From positions 334,106 through 398,105 of the forward strand of contig JBBHKE010003410.1 of NCBI GenBank assembly GCA_037447655.1: a stretch of DNA of 64,000 nucleotides, in the 5' to 3' direction. Below are positions 47,357 through 59,546 of the stretch, piece by piece. Position numbers and translations under genes: made by a program. Position 1 is the first letter of the stretch, and the number at the start of each line of letters is the position of its first letter. Below the pieces are notes generated by a model. That model saw only the letters and a program-made list of their open reading frames with translations. It made no database searches and was not told the origin of the DNA. The stretch comes from Zygnema cylindricum. Taxonomy: Eukaryota; Streptophyta; Zygnematophyceae; Zygnematales; Zygnemataceae.

Positions 47357-48952
47357 ATTAAATCAGTCATGTTTTCGACCTTCCTAAATGTCGAGGCTTC
47401 CATCCTCACACATCACTTTGAGGCATCAAGCGTATCTACACATCGCAACTTGTTCAGAGCTTCCAAAGAAAGCTCCACTATCACGGGTGAAAGACTTCAA
47501 AGAAAGCACATTTCTCATAGGGAAACATAAGATTTAAACGTCATTTCGAACTTGGTATCCTTCCGAAGCTAACTTGAGGTGTACCATTTAAGTTCATCCA
47601 TTTGTCTGGTTTTGGCTTCAGTTTAGATTTGACGATTCCACTACTATTCAACAAAGTAGTACCATCCATCACCTATTACCTCACACTTTAAATCATATCA
47701 TTTCTCACTGCATCTAAAAAATAAAAAAAACCATCACACTTTCAACACATTCACATCGAGACTTGCTATAGACATATATTTAATATCTTGCATACATATC
47801 CTACATCAACTACACTTTGGTAGCACTCTTAATGATCAAAGCCTCCATAACCATTCAATGGAAAAGACTCACAAACTTTCCTCCACCGAAAAAAACCCCA
47901 TTCATTCACATACATAAAAATGTATCATTGCTTGCAAAAAGTCCCCATCCCATCACGCATCAAAAACTGTACACCGCCACTTCCAGTTCTACCTCCACCG
48001 GTCACGTCACAAAAAGTTGAAAACGGTCCACCATCAAAACAACGACTCCAAACAATCATCGGCCATTATCTCACCATCATCGGCCATTATCTCACATATA
48101 CCCCCTTTTCTAACCAAACTCAAATTATGACTAAAATTACGAGTCATAGTTCCCTTGCTTTTTCAGCATTGGCTTTCTTCTAAACAACAAGAAGTCAAGC
48201 CCATTGATCGATATTCACTGTCCCAAGTTAAAAAAAAAAAAAAAAAAAAAAACCCTTTTGCAGAAATTACAACCATTTACAGTTTATCCCATCCCATTTC
48301 AGCTTCCAGACCAGCCTCGAATTCGCATCCTCTCCCAACCATGTTAAAAGTCCCTCCTCTCAATCCCACTGAAGAAAAAACGACGCCTTTTCCCTTCACT
48401 TGTCATCCTCCACCTGTCGTACCTTCCTTGGTCTAAAACCTTCCCGAAAGGATCTTTTCAATGAACCACACAACCAGATATAGCAGGATTCTCCCATTCA
48501 TTGACCAGTCCCAGTTTCTTAACAAAAAGAAAAAACCCAGCTGGCAACCAAGTCACCGTCCTACCTTCTCCAATTCGAGCCATTGGCTCTTCTTCCCACC
48601 TCTACCTCTCCTTCCTTCGGCTCCCAAATTCCTCCCTTCCCATGATGGAGCCGCCAGCCACCCTTCCTCCCCCACATCTCCCTCTCCCTTCCCCTACTTT
48701 TTTTTTCTCTCACTCACTATACTTCATCATTTTGGCCCCTCTTTTCCCCGCCACAATTGCCACCCACCTGCTCCCAATTTTCTATCACTAGACAATACTA
48801 AATCTGGATAGATTAAAAAAAACAAGAAACAGGGCATTGCAATGTGTTCCAGATACCAATGTCTGATGCACATTGAAGCAATGCACCCACATGCGCATGT
48901 GTACTCCTACAGGCAACTCGCAGGCAACTCGCATGGAAGCCCGCTTTTCCAT
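47357..48952. other. gene-free spacer, C/T-rich, with a poly(A) run
   Basis: The A run is at about 48229-48251. Short direct repeats (ATCATCGGCCATTATCTCAC, twice) occur at 48055-48094. Proline/serine-rich plus frames (48461-48811 and overlaps) reflect CCT-rich sequence. The part adjoining 48953 is the likely PP2C 3' UTR. Confidence 0.4.
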
Positions 48953-49336
48953 TTAACGGCCGTGATGGAACCGTACCACCACACATGTGATGTTATCAGC
49001 GCTGCCTCTGCGGAAAGCCTCCTCTGTCAAACGCCTCGCAGCCGCCTCTGCATCCAACAGCTTCTGGACCATGGTCACCGCATCCTGTAACCAATACCGA
49101 AGATGAGGAGGACGAGGATTACGACGAGAGGAGGGAGGGAGGAGGAAGAGAGAGGAGGATGATGACGATGATGATGACGATGATGATGATGACGATGATG
49201 GATGATTTATTTACGACGATGATGTTGATGTGCGATCGTGATGATGTGAAAGAAAAGATGATGATGATGATGATGATGATGACGTGATGATGATGACGAT
49301 GATGATGATGATGATGATGACGATGATGACGTGACG

Positions 49337-49381
<45 letters not shown>

Positions 49382-52300
49382 CGATGATGATGATGATGAT
49401 GATGATGATATGATGACGATGAGGAGGAGGAGGAGGGAGGAGGGGAGGGAGGGAGGGAGGGAGAGAGGAGAGAGGACATTAAAAGGATGGAGGACAAAAA
49501 GGAATGGAGGATGAATGGAAGGAAGGAAAATGGATGAAATATCTTGATCTTATAAATAAAATGACAAATGATGGTGGAGGCAGCCAAAGAGGCCCGCTAT
49601 AAAGACAAACCCCATCTCTCTCCTCGCCGTCACACTCCACTAGAGTCTTGGCCTTTACTGGTAGCTAGCTTAGTTCACATCCCACCCTTACAAATCATTA
49701 AACTGCATAATGGTACTCTTTTGTTTATGTATCATCTTGCCCCCTAGCATTACCGACCAAAACAGCCCTCCACCTAATCTGATTAACCTTCTCTTAAAAC
49801 AGTTCCTTATGTACCTACAGCACATAGCCTCAATGCAGAGAGACAACAGAATAAAAACGAGTTCCCGGCCAGTCTTTCAAGAATCTCAATCAATCAGCAG
49901 AAGTCAAAAACGTCTAAAATGACATGAAAACAATCAACTCCAAACAACTGGACAACCACTAGGGAAAAAATTTGAAAAAGTGACAATTGAGAGCAAAAAC
50001 ATCATCAGCAAATCATGCAATCAACAATAAGCACACACATTTCTGACAAAGCAAAACAGTCTCGTTCCTAAAAAACTAGTTTTTATCCAGAATAGCTTTC
50101 TACACATGAGAAAATACAAACCCATCACTAGATCCTCGTTGTTTTTTGACAAAACATTTATAAAGTCAAAAAGTTACAGAACTGATACATTAACATTTAC
50201 ACAACCAATCTTCTAGGACAAGTGACAACATTCGTAGTCAGTCTTACTAATGGAGACATCTACTTTTTGACAATTGCCTCCAGTAATGGATTGCATGACC
50301 ATAAAGGTAAGGGAAATGAAGAATGCATCAAAGCAAAAGAAATTAAAGCATTCAATGAAAAAACTGGTGTCTGCATTCACCAGATTAGACATGCAAATGA
50401 TAACCATTTAACACATAGAATTTACAAGACTGGCAAGTTTAGAAGGAACTGTAGAAGACCCTATTCAATATAAAATATTTACGTAATGAGTCATGAGCGG
50501 TCGACTATTCCACTTCAAAAAGGCTCAACGACAGAAGTAGGTTGAAACAGTTTTCAAAAAAAATGCTACCTACAGACGGCTCAAAATACACAGGTTCGAC
50601 AACCAGATCAACTCTACATACTGAAATCCCATCCAAAGCTGGCCTATAAGAGAAACAACTGCCTGGATCACAAGGAAATTCCTTTCCAAAGAAAAGGTAA
50701 ACTAAATAGGACCTGGAGTCCGTTTGATATACAATATGCACTGAACCACCAAAATTAGCTCTTAAACCCAGAGGACTGCCTGAAAATTATCATGCCCTTT
50801 GGAATTCACGCAATACCTAGCAAAAATAGGAGATGACAACAAACAGCAAACAAATATGACAGACTATCTTCAAATAAAAATCCTCACCTGGTCCTTCACC
50901 ACGTCCCACAAGCCATCACTGGCTAAGACCAGAAACTCATGCTCATCTGTGATAGTCTCCTCCTGCAAAGACCCAAAACAATGAAAAGAGTTCCAGGACA
51001 CTCAGTTGGCAGTTTAAAACCTACCTCAATCTGAAATGATAAAAACAATAGGCCAACTTGGAAGGTCTAATGTAAATATTGTTCGGTTATGAAATGCCGA
51101 GAAGCAACCTCTGCACGGGAAGCCTCCCTTGTGCAAGAATGATCCTCCCCAAATTGTTTTTCTGACGGTCTTTAAAGCAATACAAAAAAGCCTTGATGCT
51201 TGGTTTCACACTACTTTGTTTCCTGCGAGCACCTGAATCTCTGGATCAGGGACTACATAGCGTTTCAGCAACCTGTCCCCAAAGGCACGAGAGACAGCAA
51301 GGACACCTCCAACCCGCCAAGTTCCTGCAAATTAAACCACAGAAGAGAGCGGCATAGTAAATAAGAGCCAAAGACAATAGACGTAAGAAAGGAAAAGGCA
51401 GTCGCATTGCTCGCTTAAAAGGATACACTTGCAAAAGTAAACATATTTGCAATGAGAAAATTGACAGAAAATATCTGAAGGGAACTCAGTTGCATGTAAA
51501 CCCTGTTTAGCAAGCAATTTTCTTCAAAAACCCCTTCCAGCTCATTGGATCACATAAGAATCGGAAAAAAAAGAAAACTGAGCTGGCAGAATGTTTCACC
51601 TGCCCACATGACTGAACCACCGGCTTGTTCAATACGTTCTCTCTCATCAGTTCGATTTGGTTTATGGTCAGTTGATAGAGCATGGGCTGTCACGGAGGAA
51701 AAACAACAAAACCAGCCAACTGAGAACGAGACGAGACTGAAGAGATCAAATATTCTTTAAAATAGCTGTAAATACAAACCTACTGAACATAGCGAGTCTC
51801 ACCTTGGCCACTTCTGCAGATCACTGCTCGAGAGTCTCCTACATTTGCAACAAGTAGCTGCTTTCCAACAAGGACAGCAGTTGATGCTGTTGAACCAGCA
51901 TCTCGATTCTGTCCATTTTCAGCCTTAAGATAATCGGAATCTGTTTGTTTAAACGTCTCCGCTGTTAAACAAAGGACAAAATGAAATAAGGTGAGAAGAA
52001 CTCGGTGCATTTTAAATCCCATGAGAGTTATTTCAAACAGGCTGAGATTGATCGACGTCAACATAAGAACCTTTCCAGTCAAAAATTAATCGTCAACACT
52101 AAACATAGTCTGTGCCATGCAGCTCCATCAAGGATACCCTAACAAAAACTGACTGTCTCCATAATCTAATCTCAAATATGCATACCAATTGCAGACTTAG
52201 GATCTTCTGCAAACTTAGGGTGGTTGATAAGATTTTTGAATAAATGCTGCTTCACGTATTCAGCAGCCCTTGACCCTCCATGTCCTGCAAAGACAAAAAA

Positions 52301-52939
52301 AGAAAAGCAATAGCAAGCCAAATGCAAAAATGCCAAGTTAAAACCTAATCAATAAATATGGCAATAACTGTAGCAGAGAGTCAATCGCAACCTGTTGATC
52401 AAGCAACCAACAAATAAATGTAAACTATACTTACTCTGCAGACACAATTCAAGTCTCAATGGCACTATCGATGTGTCGACTGTTCAGGAAAAGAGTAACT
52501 GGAATGGAATGGAATGGAAATGTAAACAGCAACTGTGACACAACAGACTATGAAATTAAATTCTTTAATCCATCCAATTGGAAAAGACTGCTAGCAGAAG
52601 TTCTTTCAAAATGAACCATCAACCCTAAAACACTTATTACAGAAACCAGCAGTGGCAAAACAAAAACAACACTTGTCATTGGACATAAATTTGTATTGAC
52701 TAATAGCATCGAAGAACGTTACAATTGCTAAAACATACACAACTTCAAAAATTTGATAAAAAAATTTAAGGCAGGAACTGCTTTACACATGAATGAAGCA
52801 TACCATCAAATACACCAAATAAACCGACAACTTTTTCGCCAACTTTGGCTATTCTAGCATCTTGAAAATCTTCCATGGATGGCCTCTTTCCACGAAGTTG
52901 CGAGAAGCCATAGCTGAAGCTCCCATCCTCGCTGAACAT
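48953..52939 (-). CDS. protein phosphatase 2C, PP2C59/WIN2-like
   Basis: Seven coding exons: 52939-52804, 52284-52186, 51961-51803, 51686-51600, 51324-51233, 50962-50888 and 49084-48953, 259 residues, all GT-AG with frame kept. It is a Mn/Mg-dependent Ser/Thr phosphatase, probably cytosolic or nuclear. Conserved blocks in order are [10 protein letters not shown] (E23), [14 protein letters not shown] (D45), [61 protein letters not shown] (D207) and [13 protein letters not shown] (D246-N247), so every metal ligand I can name is present. The last exon was found beyond a 1.8-kb intron carrying a GAT repeat; without it the DN motif would be missing. The start was chosen because FSYG directly follows, as in relatives; an upstream in-frame ATG exists at 53107. 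Confidence 0.93.
49147..49425. repeat. GAT/ATG trinucleotide microsatellite in the last PP2C intron
   Basis: About 280 bp of GAT repeats interrupted by GAC variants, followed by GGA-rich sequence to about 49470. On the minus strand it reads as poly-histidine or poly-serine in an open frame, an artefact. It lies about 60-340 bp from the acceptor of the final exon. Confidence 0.95.
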
Positions 52940-53181
52940 GGACAGGACAAGAACCAGAGAGAAAGGAGGGAAGGGGGAAACGGAGGGGCCGAGAGAAGGT
53001 GACTGGTAAATGGAGCTTATCTGTGACTTCTTGTACAATTGCAACCTATGAATGCCATTTTCCAAAGTAAATCTTTGATTGTTTATAAGGATCTGGTTGG
53101 TGTACAATAATTATCTTAAATCCTCTAACATTTGATCATGCAAACTTTCTTCTCTAGAACAACTCATATTCATCTCAGCGA

Positions 53182-53338
53182 GTAACAGAGTAATTACTCG
53201 TATGCAATTACTAGCGTTACTGGCCAGTAATTGCAGTAATCGTACAGGAAAAAGTACAGCTCGTACCATTCTCTGTACGATTAGTGCGGTTACTAGCCAC
53301 TAACGCCAGTAATAGCGTATATGTAATTACCCTGTAAC
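53182..53338. mobile_element. 157-bp foldback (MITE-like) element upstream of the PP2C gene
   Basis: Two 66-bp arms (53182-53247 and 53273-53338) are inverted copies of each other, matching at about 54 of 66 positions by eye, with a 25-bp loop. The arms start GTAACAGAGTAATTAC and the inner ends read ATCGTACAG. They are rich in TTACTAG/CAGTAA words. The ends differ from the CACCGC family. It lies about 240 bp upstream of the PP2C start codon, in the presumed promoter. No convincing target duplication was found. Confidence 0.7.
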
Positions 53339-53340
53339 AC

Positions 53341-53790
53341 ATGCAGATCCTGCTTAAGCTCCTGTTCACATTTTCCCCCTTCCCACAGCCAAAATCATCC
53401 CCTCACTTCATCCTTTCCCCTTCCTTTCACTTTTCCTTTCTCAACAGCTCTCCCAATCCTCTCCCTCTCCTACCAATTCCCTTTCCCTTTTCTATCTTCT
53501 CTTTCTCTTTCAGTTCTTTTCCCACCCTTTTCCCCTCTCTTCTCCCTTTATTACGCCATCTTTGCCCTCCAAGCTTCATTCTCCCCTCCCCTGACCGGCT
53601 CTACCATACTCCATTTCCCTCCTCTCTTCCCCCCCCTCCCCCTCCCCCTCCCCCTCCCCCTCCCCTGCCCCCTCGACACCCCTCCTCCTCCTCCCACCTT
53701 GTGCCCCCTCCTGTCGCTGGCGTGGTCTGCCCCCCTCCCACCGCCTTGGACTGGAGCACAGCGTTCATAGAATTCATCGTTCAGCTTTAG
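53341..53790. repeat. pyrimidine-rich low-complexity tract with a CCCCCT run
   Basis: C/T-rich on the plus strand with a CCCCCT hexamer run at about 53634-53668. The 149-codon Pro/Ser/Phe-rich open frame across it is compositional. It lies just outside the foldback element. Confidence 0.75.
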
Positions 53791-54561
53791 CTATCGGCTC
53801 CGCACATGCCTCTCAAAGCAACCCTGAAAAAATATCGCAGGAACTGTCGCAGGCACACTTGGAAGTACAGTCACAAGTACAGTCGCAAGTACGGTCTTGG
53901 AAGTCGTCTGGCAAGCGCCGGGGGACAGGCGACGACCGACAGCGACTGTTGCAGCGCACGAGAAGTAGGGCGATAAAGAAAAGAGATGAGCAGGATTTTG
54001 GTCTTAGGAGGGAAGTTCGTCTGCGGGCATGTTCTTCGTTTAGACCCGTTTAGACCCGATTGGACGCCGCTCGTTGCTTCTAGTTTGGATTTGTTGATTT
54101 GTCGAATTGCTGGATTTGTTGGCTTTGGTTGTTTCGTTTAATTGTTTTTTCGGAAGTGAGGAGGAAGGAGAATAGATTGAAAATTTCATTGAATGAAACT
54201 GGTAGATGAAATCTTAGGACGTGGAAAGAATTTTGCCTTCCGATCGGACGGCTGATGTTCTTTTACATGCTGTACCTGATATTAAAATAGACGTACCTCA
54301 TTTGGACCTCACAGTCGCCTGCGCGTGTGTGTGTAACTTATGAATGTGATCACTGATCACTGATTATGAATGATTGAATGTTTGAATGTGACCTGTTTTA
54401 CACGGTTTTCAACGTAGCTGTACGGCCTGGTACGGTGTGATGATTGGGAAGTGAAGACTCGAAGCGGAGCTTTGAATGGGTCAAACATTATCAATTGACT
54501 TCTACTTTACAGAGTACGGAGTTGCATGGACGGCGCACACACCTGAGGAGAGGTACAGTAC
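53791..54561. other. gene-free spacer
   Basis: Contains a short direct repeat of AGTACAGTCGCAAGTAC type at about 53873-53893. No gene was recognised. Confidence 0.4.
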
Positions 54562-54655
54562 GTAAAAAATAGTGAGAGCTGCTACGTGGACATACCAAAA
54601 TCCTTAGGGTAAAAAATAGTGAGAGCTGCTGCGTGGACATACCAAAATCCTTAGG
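54562..54655. repeat. 47-bp unit duplicated in tandem
   Basis: GTAAAAAATAGTGAGAGCTG...CCAAAATCCTTAGG occurs at 54562-54608 and 54609-54655 with a single visible difference (CTACGTGG versus CTGCGTGG). Confidence 0.9.
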
Positions 54656-54705
54656 GTACACACCTAAAACTAATCGAACCAAGTTGTACACTTCCCAGGA
54701 CACTA

Positions 54706-55244
54706 CACCGCGCAACGTTATTAGTGTCAACGACACTAATTTGGGTTCTTAAAATCTTGATTTTTTTCCTCAAATAGGATACATGATTTTAATTTTTCCT
54801 TGACGTTAATTAAGGTACCGTACAAAATAGCGTAAAGGACGAATTAACAATAATATCTAAATAGTGTGGTGTACGGTCGATGTCAGACCGTACATAAATG
54901 TACCTTTTCAAGTGAAAATTTTACAAAAAATTAGTTAAATCAGACGCGCACGCATAGGATCGTGCGCTAAAAACGGGATTGTTCCGACACGTAAATTAGT
55001 CTTACATGTACGGATATTTAAATTTCACGACGGCGTACGATTTTTAATATTTTGTACGGATACATATATTAATGTATATAATCGTACAGCGAATATTCCA
55101 TTTTTGCTGTTCCCAAATTAGCATAAACGCCGAAATTAGAATACACCTTTTTAAAAAAAATAAAAAAAAATCTTAATTAGCGTCAATGACGGTATATTTA
55201 CTTCCACACTATTTAAACTTTGACACTAATAACGATGCGCGGTG
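54706..55244 (+). mobile_element. long TA-flanked MITE (539 bp, CGAATCGT-like subtype)
   Basis: The left end CACCGCGCAACGTTATTAGTG and the right end CACTAATAACGATGCGCGGTG are inverted repeats with TA at 54704-54705 and 55245-55246. It carries the core TAGTGTGGTGTACGG near 54864 and the block CAGACCGTACATAAATGTACC. It is uninterrupted and serves as the reference for the split copy at 25151-26741. Confidence 0.93.
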
Positions 55245-55248
55245 TACA

Positions 55249-55286
55249 CTACAGTACAGTACTGTACTGTACAGTACAGTACTGTA
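55249..55286. repeat. palindromic AGTAC/GTACT run at the MITE edge
   Basis: CTACAGTACAGTACTGTACT and its continuation alternate ACAGTAC and GTACTGT and can fold on themselves. Similar runs flank the MITEs at 41031 and 63770. Confidence 0.7.
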
Positions 55287-55570
55287 TGATGCGTCATGAC
55301 GGGTGCGTCATGAGGGGTGTCTATTGTTGCGCACCCAATCCCGTCAGCAAATTTGCATCCGTACCAGCGGCCGTCAACACCATAGAAGTCCCATTCGTAC
55401 GGATTTGGACTTTTTCCCGAAAACTACGTAGTATTCGCTAGTTTCGTAAATTTCGTAGATTTCGTACGTCTCAGATTGTACGAAAAATTGTACGGACTTT
55501 AATAAAAAAAAGACGCTGCGTCGTTTGCGCGCGCGTATTTTTATTTGTCCTCCACTCCGTCTTCAGAAGG

Positions 55571-56005
55571 AAAATTCCGCCGCTCGCCGCTAGTTCGCTG
55601 AACTTTTTAGAGACGCCGTAAATTCCGCCACTCGCCGCTAGTTCGCTGAACTTTTTTAAGACGCCGTAAATTCCGCCGCACGCCGCTAAAGTAGTTCGCC
55701 TAAATTTTTAGAGAAGCCGTAAATTCCGCCGCTCGCCGCTAGTTCGCTGAACTTTTTAGAGACGCCGTAAATTCCGCCGCTCGCCGCTAGTTCGCTGAAA
55801 TTTTTAGAGACGCCGTAAATTCCGCCGCTCGCCGCTAGTTCGCTGAACTTTTTTGAGACGCCGTAAATTCCGCCGCTCGCCGCTAGTTCGCTGAAATTTT
55901 TAGAGACGCCGTAAATTCCGCCGCTCGCCGCTAGTTCGCTGAACTTATTGAGACGCCGTCAATTCCGCCGCTCGCCGCTAGTTCGCTGAAACTTTTAGAG
56001 ACGCC
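55571..56005. repeat. GC-rich minisatellite, nine ~48-bp units
   Basis: The unit is AATTCCGCCGCTCGCCGCTA followed by GTTCGCTGAACTTTTTAGAG and ACGCCGTA. Copies begin near 55573, 55621, 55669, 55722, 55769, 55818, 55866, 55914 and 55961. They differ by few substitutions, plus a 5-base insertion in the third. The array is far more GC-rich than its surroundings. Confidence 0.95.
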
Positions 56006-56040
56006 GCTAGTTCGTTGCAACGAACTAGCTGCGAGCGGCG
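56002..56040. repeat. perfect 24-bp palindrome closing the minisatellite
   Basis: GCTAGTTCGTTG followed by CAACGAACTAGC is a perfect palindrome, extended by CGCC on the left and GGCG on the right after a short asymmetry (TGCGA). It marks where the array turns into inverted orientation. Confidence 0.85.
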
Positions 56041-56049
56041 TCTCCAAGG

Positions 56050-56170
56050 CGGCTTCGTATTGCGTCATTTGCGCGCGCGTATGTTTTTTTGTCCTCCACT
56101 CCGTCTTCAGAAGGAAACTGCCGTTGGAGACGCCGTAAATTTCGCCGCTCGCTGCTAGTTCGTTGAACTT
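56050..56170. repeat. second copy of the block that precedes the minisatellite
   Basis: GCGTCATTTGCGCGCGCGTAT, TTTGTCCTCCACTCCGTCTT and CAGAAGGAAA at about 56058-56118 repeat the sequence at about 55518-55574. They are again followed by a unit-like ACGCCGTAAATTTCGCCGCT. The array and its leading block have therefore been duplicated together or turned over. Confidence 0.85.
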
Positions 56171-56975
56171 TTCATTTTTTTTGGGTATTGAATATTTAAT
56201 ATTTTTGAAATTTGAAAGTCAAAATAAGGTACGAATTTTAAAATTCCGAAATCGTTTGATGCGCACTTTACGTAGTAATCGATAGTTTAATCCGTGCGTG
56301 TTATGCGCATGGGACATCTATGGTCAACACCCCTCTCTGACAACGCGCGTGGAGATGCCGCCAACCAGTGGATAGTCGAAATACTTTCGATATTGAAAAT
56401 CTATTAAGAAAGCACGATGGTAAACCACCTGAGTACAAAAACGAAACTGAAAAACCTAACACTGTGTATCGGAAGATTTTCTATCCCGAAAATTACGATA
56501 AGACTCCATAAGACAAAAAGTACAGGACTCTTTATTGTCCAAATTTTAGAAGTACAAAATAGTTTGTCACTTTCTTATAAGCAAATCAACAAACTAAGCA
56601 CCAGTATAGCAAATATTTCTAATTTCTTGCCTCCTGAAATTATATGCTTCAAGCCCTAAGCAAATTTCACAGATGATAAAAAAAATTTACATTTTTTTTC
56701 TTCTAATGGATTTTCAAGAGAAATTAGGAAGCATAGGTGGAGAAGATGACTAAATTCAATAACTCCTCGACATGTATTTGGGTGGAGAAAAAAGGTCCAA
56801 TAGAAATAAGGGAACAGTTTAGAGAATCAAAATAATCATCTATAATAGTTTCTCTCTTTGCAATAACAAATCGATCAAGCACACGACAGTAGTCGCGACG
56901 ACATTGCGGCTTTCGCTTACTAGGGGGGATATGCTATTCAACAAGAGGTTTCACATATTTATTTTCCCTTTCCCC
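56171..56975. other. gene-free spacer
   Basis: AT-rich; the 80-codon plus frame at 56417-56659 has no recognisable motif. Confidence 0.4.
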
Positions 56976-56979
56976 CCAG

Positions 56980-57538
56980 ATCGACGATACAGCCGTTGGT
57001 CAAGCGTCCCGACATGGTGGAGTGGTCGCTCGTGACATGACTACGAAGAAGGGGCACGGTTATGCCCAACGAGGTTCTATGGATGACTTTATTCCTATAG
57101 CAGTTGCGATATTTGGTTCTTTGGGTGTTGCTTTAGATGGGTTTCTCCATATTTGTGGTTGGGGCTCTTTTTCGAGCGACTGGGTCCTCGGTGCCTTCCT
57201 GCTTTGGTCTTTACTTCTTTTTATCATTAACGTTTATGTGTGGCTTTACAGCTAGTGTATGCTTCTATCCTCCTTCGATCGTCTGTTGTGGTTATGGATC
57301 GCCGGTGTGTTCCAAGACTCCCTCAGCTCATTTCCCTCGACTTGGGAGACGTAAGGGATTGCTTTTGGTATATATTTTACCATGTTGAGTTTTTGTGAGG
57401 TGATGTTGTTTTAAGCACTTTGTTGTGTCCTTGCTTTAGTGATTGTTGGTTCTTTGAGTATCTTTGTTTTTAAGTGCCCTTTGTATAAATGTTGGTTACT
57501 TTCGCACCGGATTCGGCCGGGTGATTAAAAAAAAAAAA
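56980..57538 (+). mobile_element. 5'-truncated LINE-like remnant with poly(A)
   Basis: A 77-codon plus frame (57022-57255) reads GSMDDFIPIAVAIFGSLGVA followed by LDGFLHICG, resembling a short conserved block I recall from the C-terminal end of plant LINE-type reverse transcriptase polyproteins. About 270 bp of T-rich 3' sequence follows, ending in CGGCCGGGTGATT plus a 12-base A run (57527-57538). Loss of the 5' part and a 3' poly(A) are typical of non-LTR retroposition. The protein match is from memory and short. Confidence 0.45.
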
Positions 57539-59546
57539 CAAATTCGGGTACGGCTGGGTAACGGTGAAGTTCCATCGGACGGAGAGTGGAGAGTGAGGAT
57601 GTTTACAGAAATTTAGACCTCTCCGTACTACGCCGCACTTGTTTTGTTTTTATTCGTGAAAAACATTTCAGATAATTTTGCCAATATGCTCCAAAGGTCT
57701 GGGAGGTAACAATGGCTGTTGGATAATAGTCCCGAAACATTCGCTTCAAAAGTTTTTGTAAATGGTGATGTTTTTCCATTTTGCCTACTTCTATTCGAAT
57801 TTAGTTTTTCGTTTTGGCTTTGCCGGCCACTTTCCATATTCTCAGATGGTTTTTCTACTTCGTTCATGTGAGAGCTTGTCCACTTTGTCCCAATTTTGTT
57901 GCTTTTTCTCTTAACCCCGAAAATTGATCTGGATGTGACACTTCTCATCAGTGACAGTAGTATGTAATTTCCTGTGTCAATGGTTGTCCATCTCTCCCAT
58001 AACTTGTACCCGTTTCAAAATCTGTTTCATTTCGATGAAGGTGCGACAGATTCAAACCGAATAAAGAATGCCTCCAAAAACATCGGTATCATTTTCCAAT
58101 TATCAGATTGTACTGGCTGAAAGGGTATTTATCTTTCTGATAAGAAGAGTGCCCCAAGAACTCGAAATGAATTTGCCCCCCTCCCTGAAAAAAAAAGAAC
58201 CAAAGACTTCTCAATGTGTAAATCCATTATGTTGCCCATGTATTATATTCCATGAGTACTAAAAATATAAAGAAAAGCGATCTGGTTTCCCTAAATATTC
58301 CTGGGAGGGCACAACAGGCCCCAACAGGTAGCATGCTTTATAGAAAGCAGTAGCAAAACCATACAAGTACAAAGATACGAAAGAAAAGAAATGTGGCACT
58401 GGAGTGGCTCAATAACAGTGGTATTAGAGTACTCCTTGGAGCTCAACCAAGTTTAGACCCATCAGGATATCTCACATCAATGAGACTGACAAAAGGACAA
58501 TGATTCAACAGGAAAACAATGTCAATTACACACTGTTCAGAAGAAAACGACCAGTCAAGTGAAGAACGCCAAATTATGTATCATCAATACAACGAATCAC
58601 GATTAAAATGCTCAATCGGTTTGCCTAACCAACAGTGAGTGGAGCGAGTTTGAATACATGATTGCTATTAAAAAAAAAAAAGTCAACCACCAATCCACAT
58701 GAGATTACATCGAGGAAGGGCTCACGATGACATAAGAAATGAAGGCATTGCATGTATACCATTCAGAGCTCCAATTTTAAAACATGATGAAAGTACCGAT
58801 TTAAATACTGATTGGGCAGACAAATCTCCAAAAACAGAGACAAGCTGCTCTAGACCTAACTAAAGCGTGAGATCAATTTGCGAATGCTAAAGTCAATAAA
58901 TATGCTAATGGGTCCAGTTTCCAGGACCTCCATAAAGGTTCCAGTTTCCAGGACCTGCATAAAGGTCGAGAAAACCCATCTTTCTTGCATTATTGACTTG
59001 TCATTCAAAAGAGCTCCTCATGAAATGTAAATCCACATAATAAAAAACCGCCGGAATGACTAGTAAGCAACGCTTCTTCTGAACCGGTTAGTGGAGACAT
59101 TTCTCCCCATCATCATAACAAACCATTGCAAAAGCGAAAAACTGTGCCACTTGTCGCCACACAAGTCCCTAAGAGGAGAGGTCCTTGCTGCAAACTAAAA
59201 CTAAAAAAGTGTCGGAATGCTTCTGCTGTTTTGAGAGGTATAAAAAATCATGCTTTAGGTCAGCTGTTGTCCTTTCCAAGAGGCCAGACAAAGGGGCCAT
59301 GTCTCATGTCTATGCATGCCAGTCAGTCTTCCTACCTACAGTCTGCCGTTGGATATAAGTGGTGCTCGTTCATTTTCGAGCTCCTTTTCACTAAATACTA
59401 AAGAGACCTGCGACAAAAAGAACAGAACAAAAACAGACAAATCAGCAAAGATATACGGTGATGGCTATTCATAATGTAAAATGCGGTACCATCACTTACT
59501 CCAAATCGCCTCGATGAGCTACAGCTCTCAAACCACTTACCATCTC
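57539..59546. other. gene-free spacer
   Basis: A 106-codon minus frame at 57628-57948 is unrecognised and Ser/Lys/Asn-rich. Direct repeats of GTTCCAGTTTCCAGGACCT(C/G)CATAAAGGT type occur at 58915-58968. The right end probably holds the transporter 3' UTR. Confidence 0.4.

Noticed and set aside
49207-49587. Long minus-strand frame of poly-His/poly-Ser
   Set aside because: It is the translation of the GAT microsatellite inside a PP2C intron, with no non-repetitive coding part.
53341-53790. 149-codon Pro/Phe/Ser-rich plus frame
   Set aside because: Created by a C/T-rich tract with a CCCCCT run; no stop codons arise in such sequence by composition.
57628-57948. 106-codon minus frame starting MRSVTSRSIFGVKRKS
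   Set aside because: No recognisable motif, no splice partners and no codon-usage support visible by eye.
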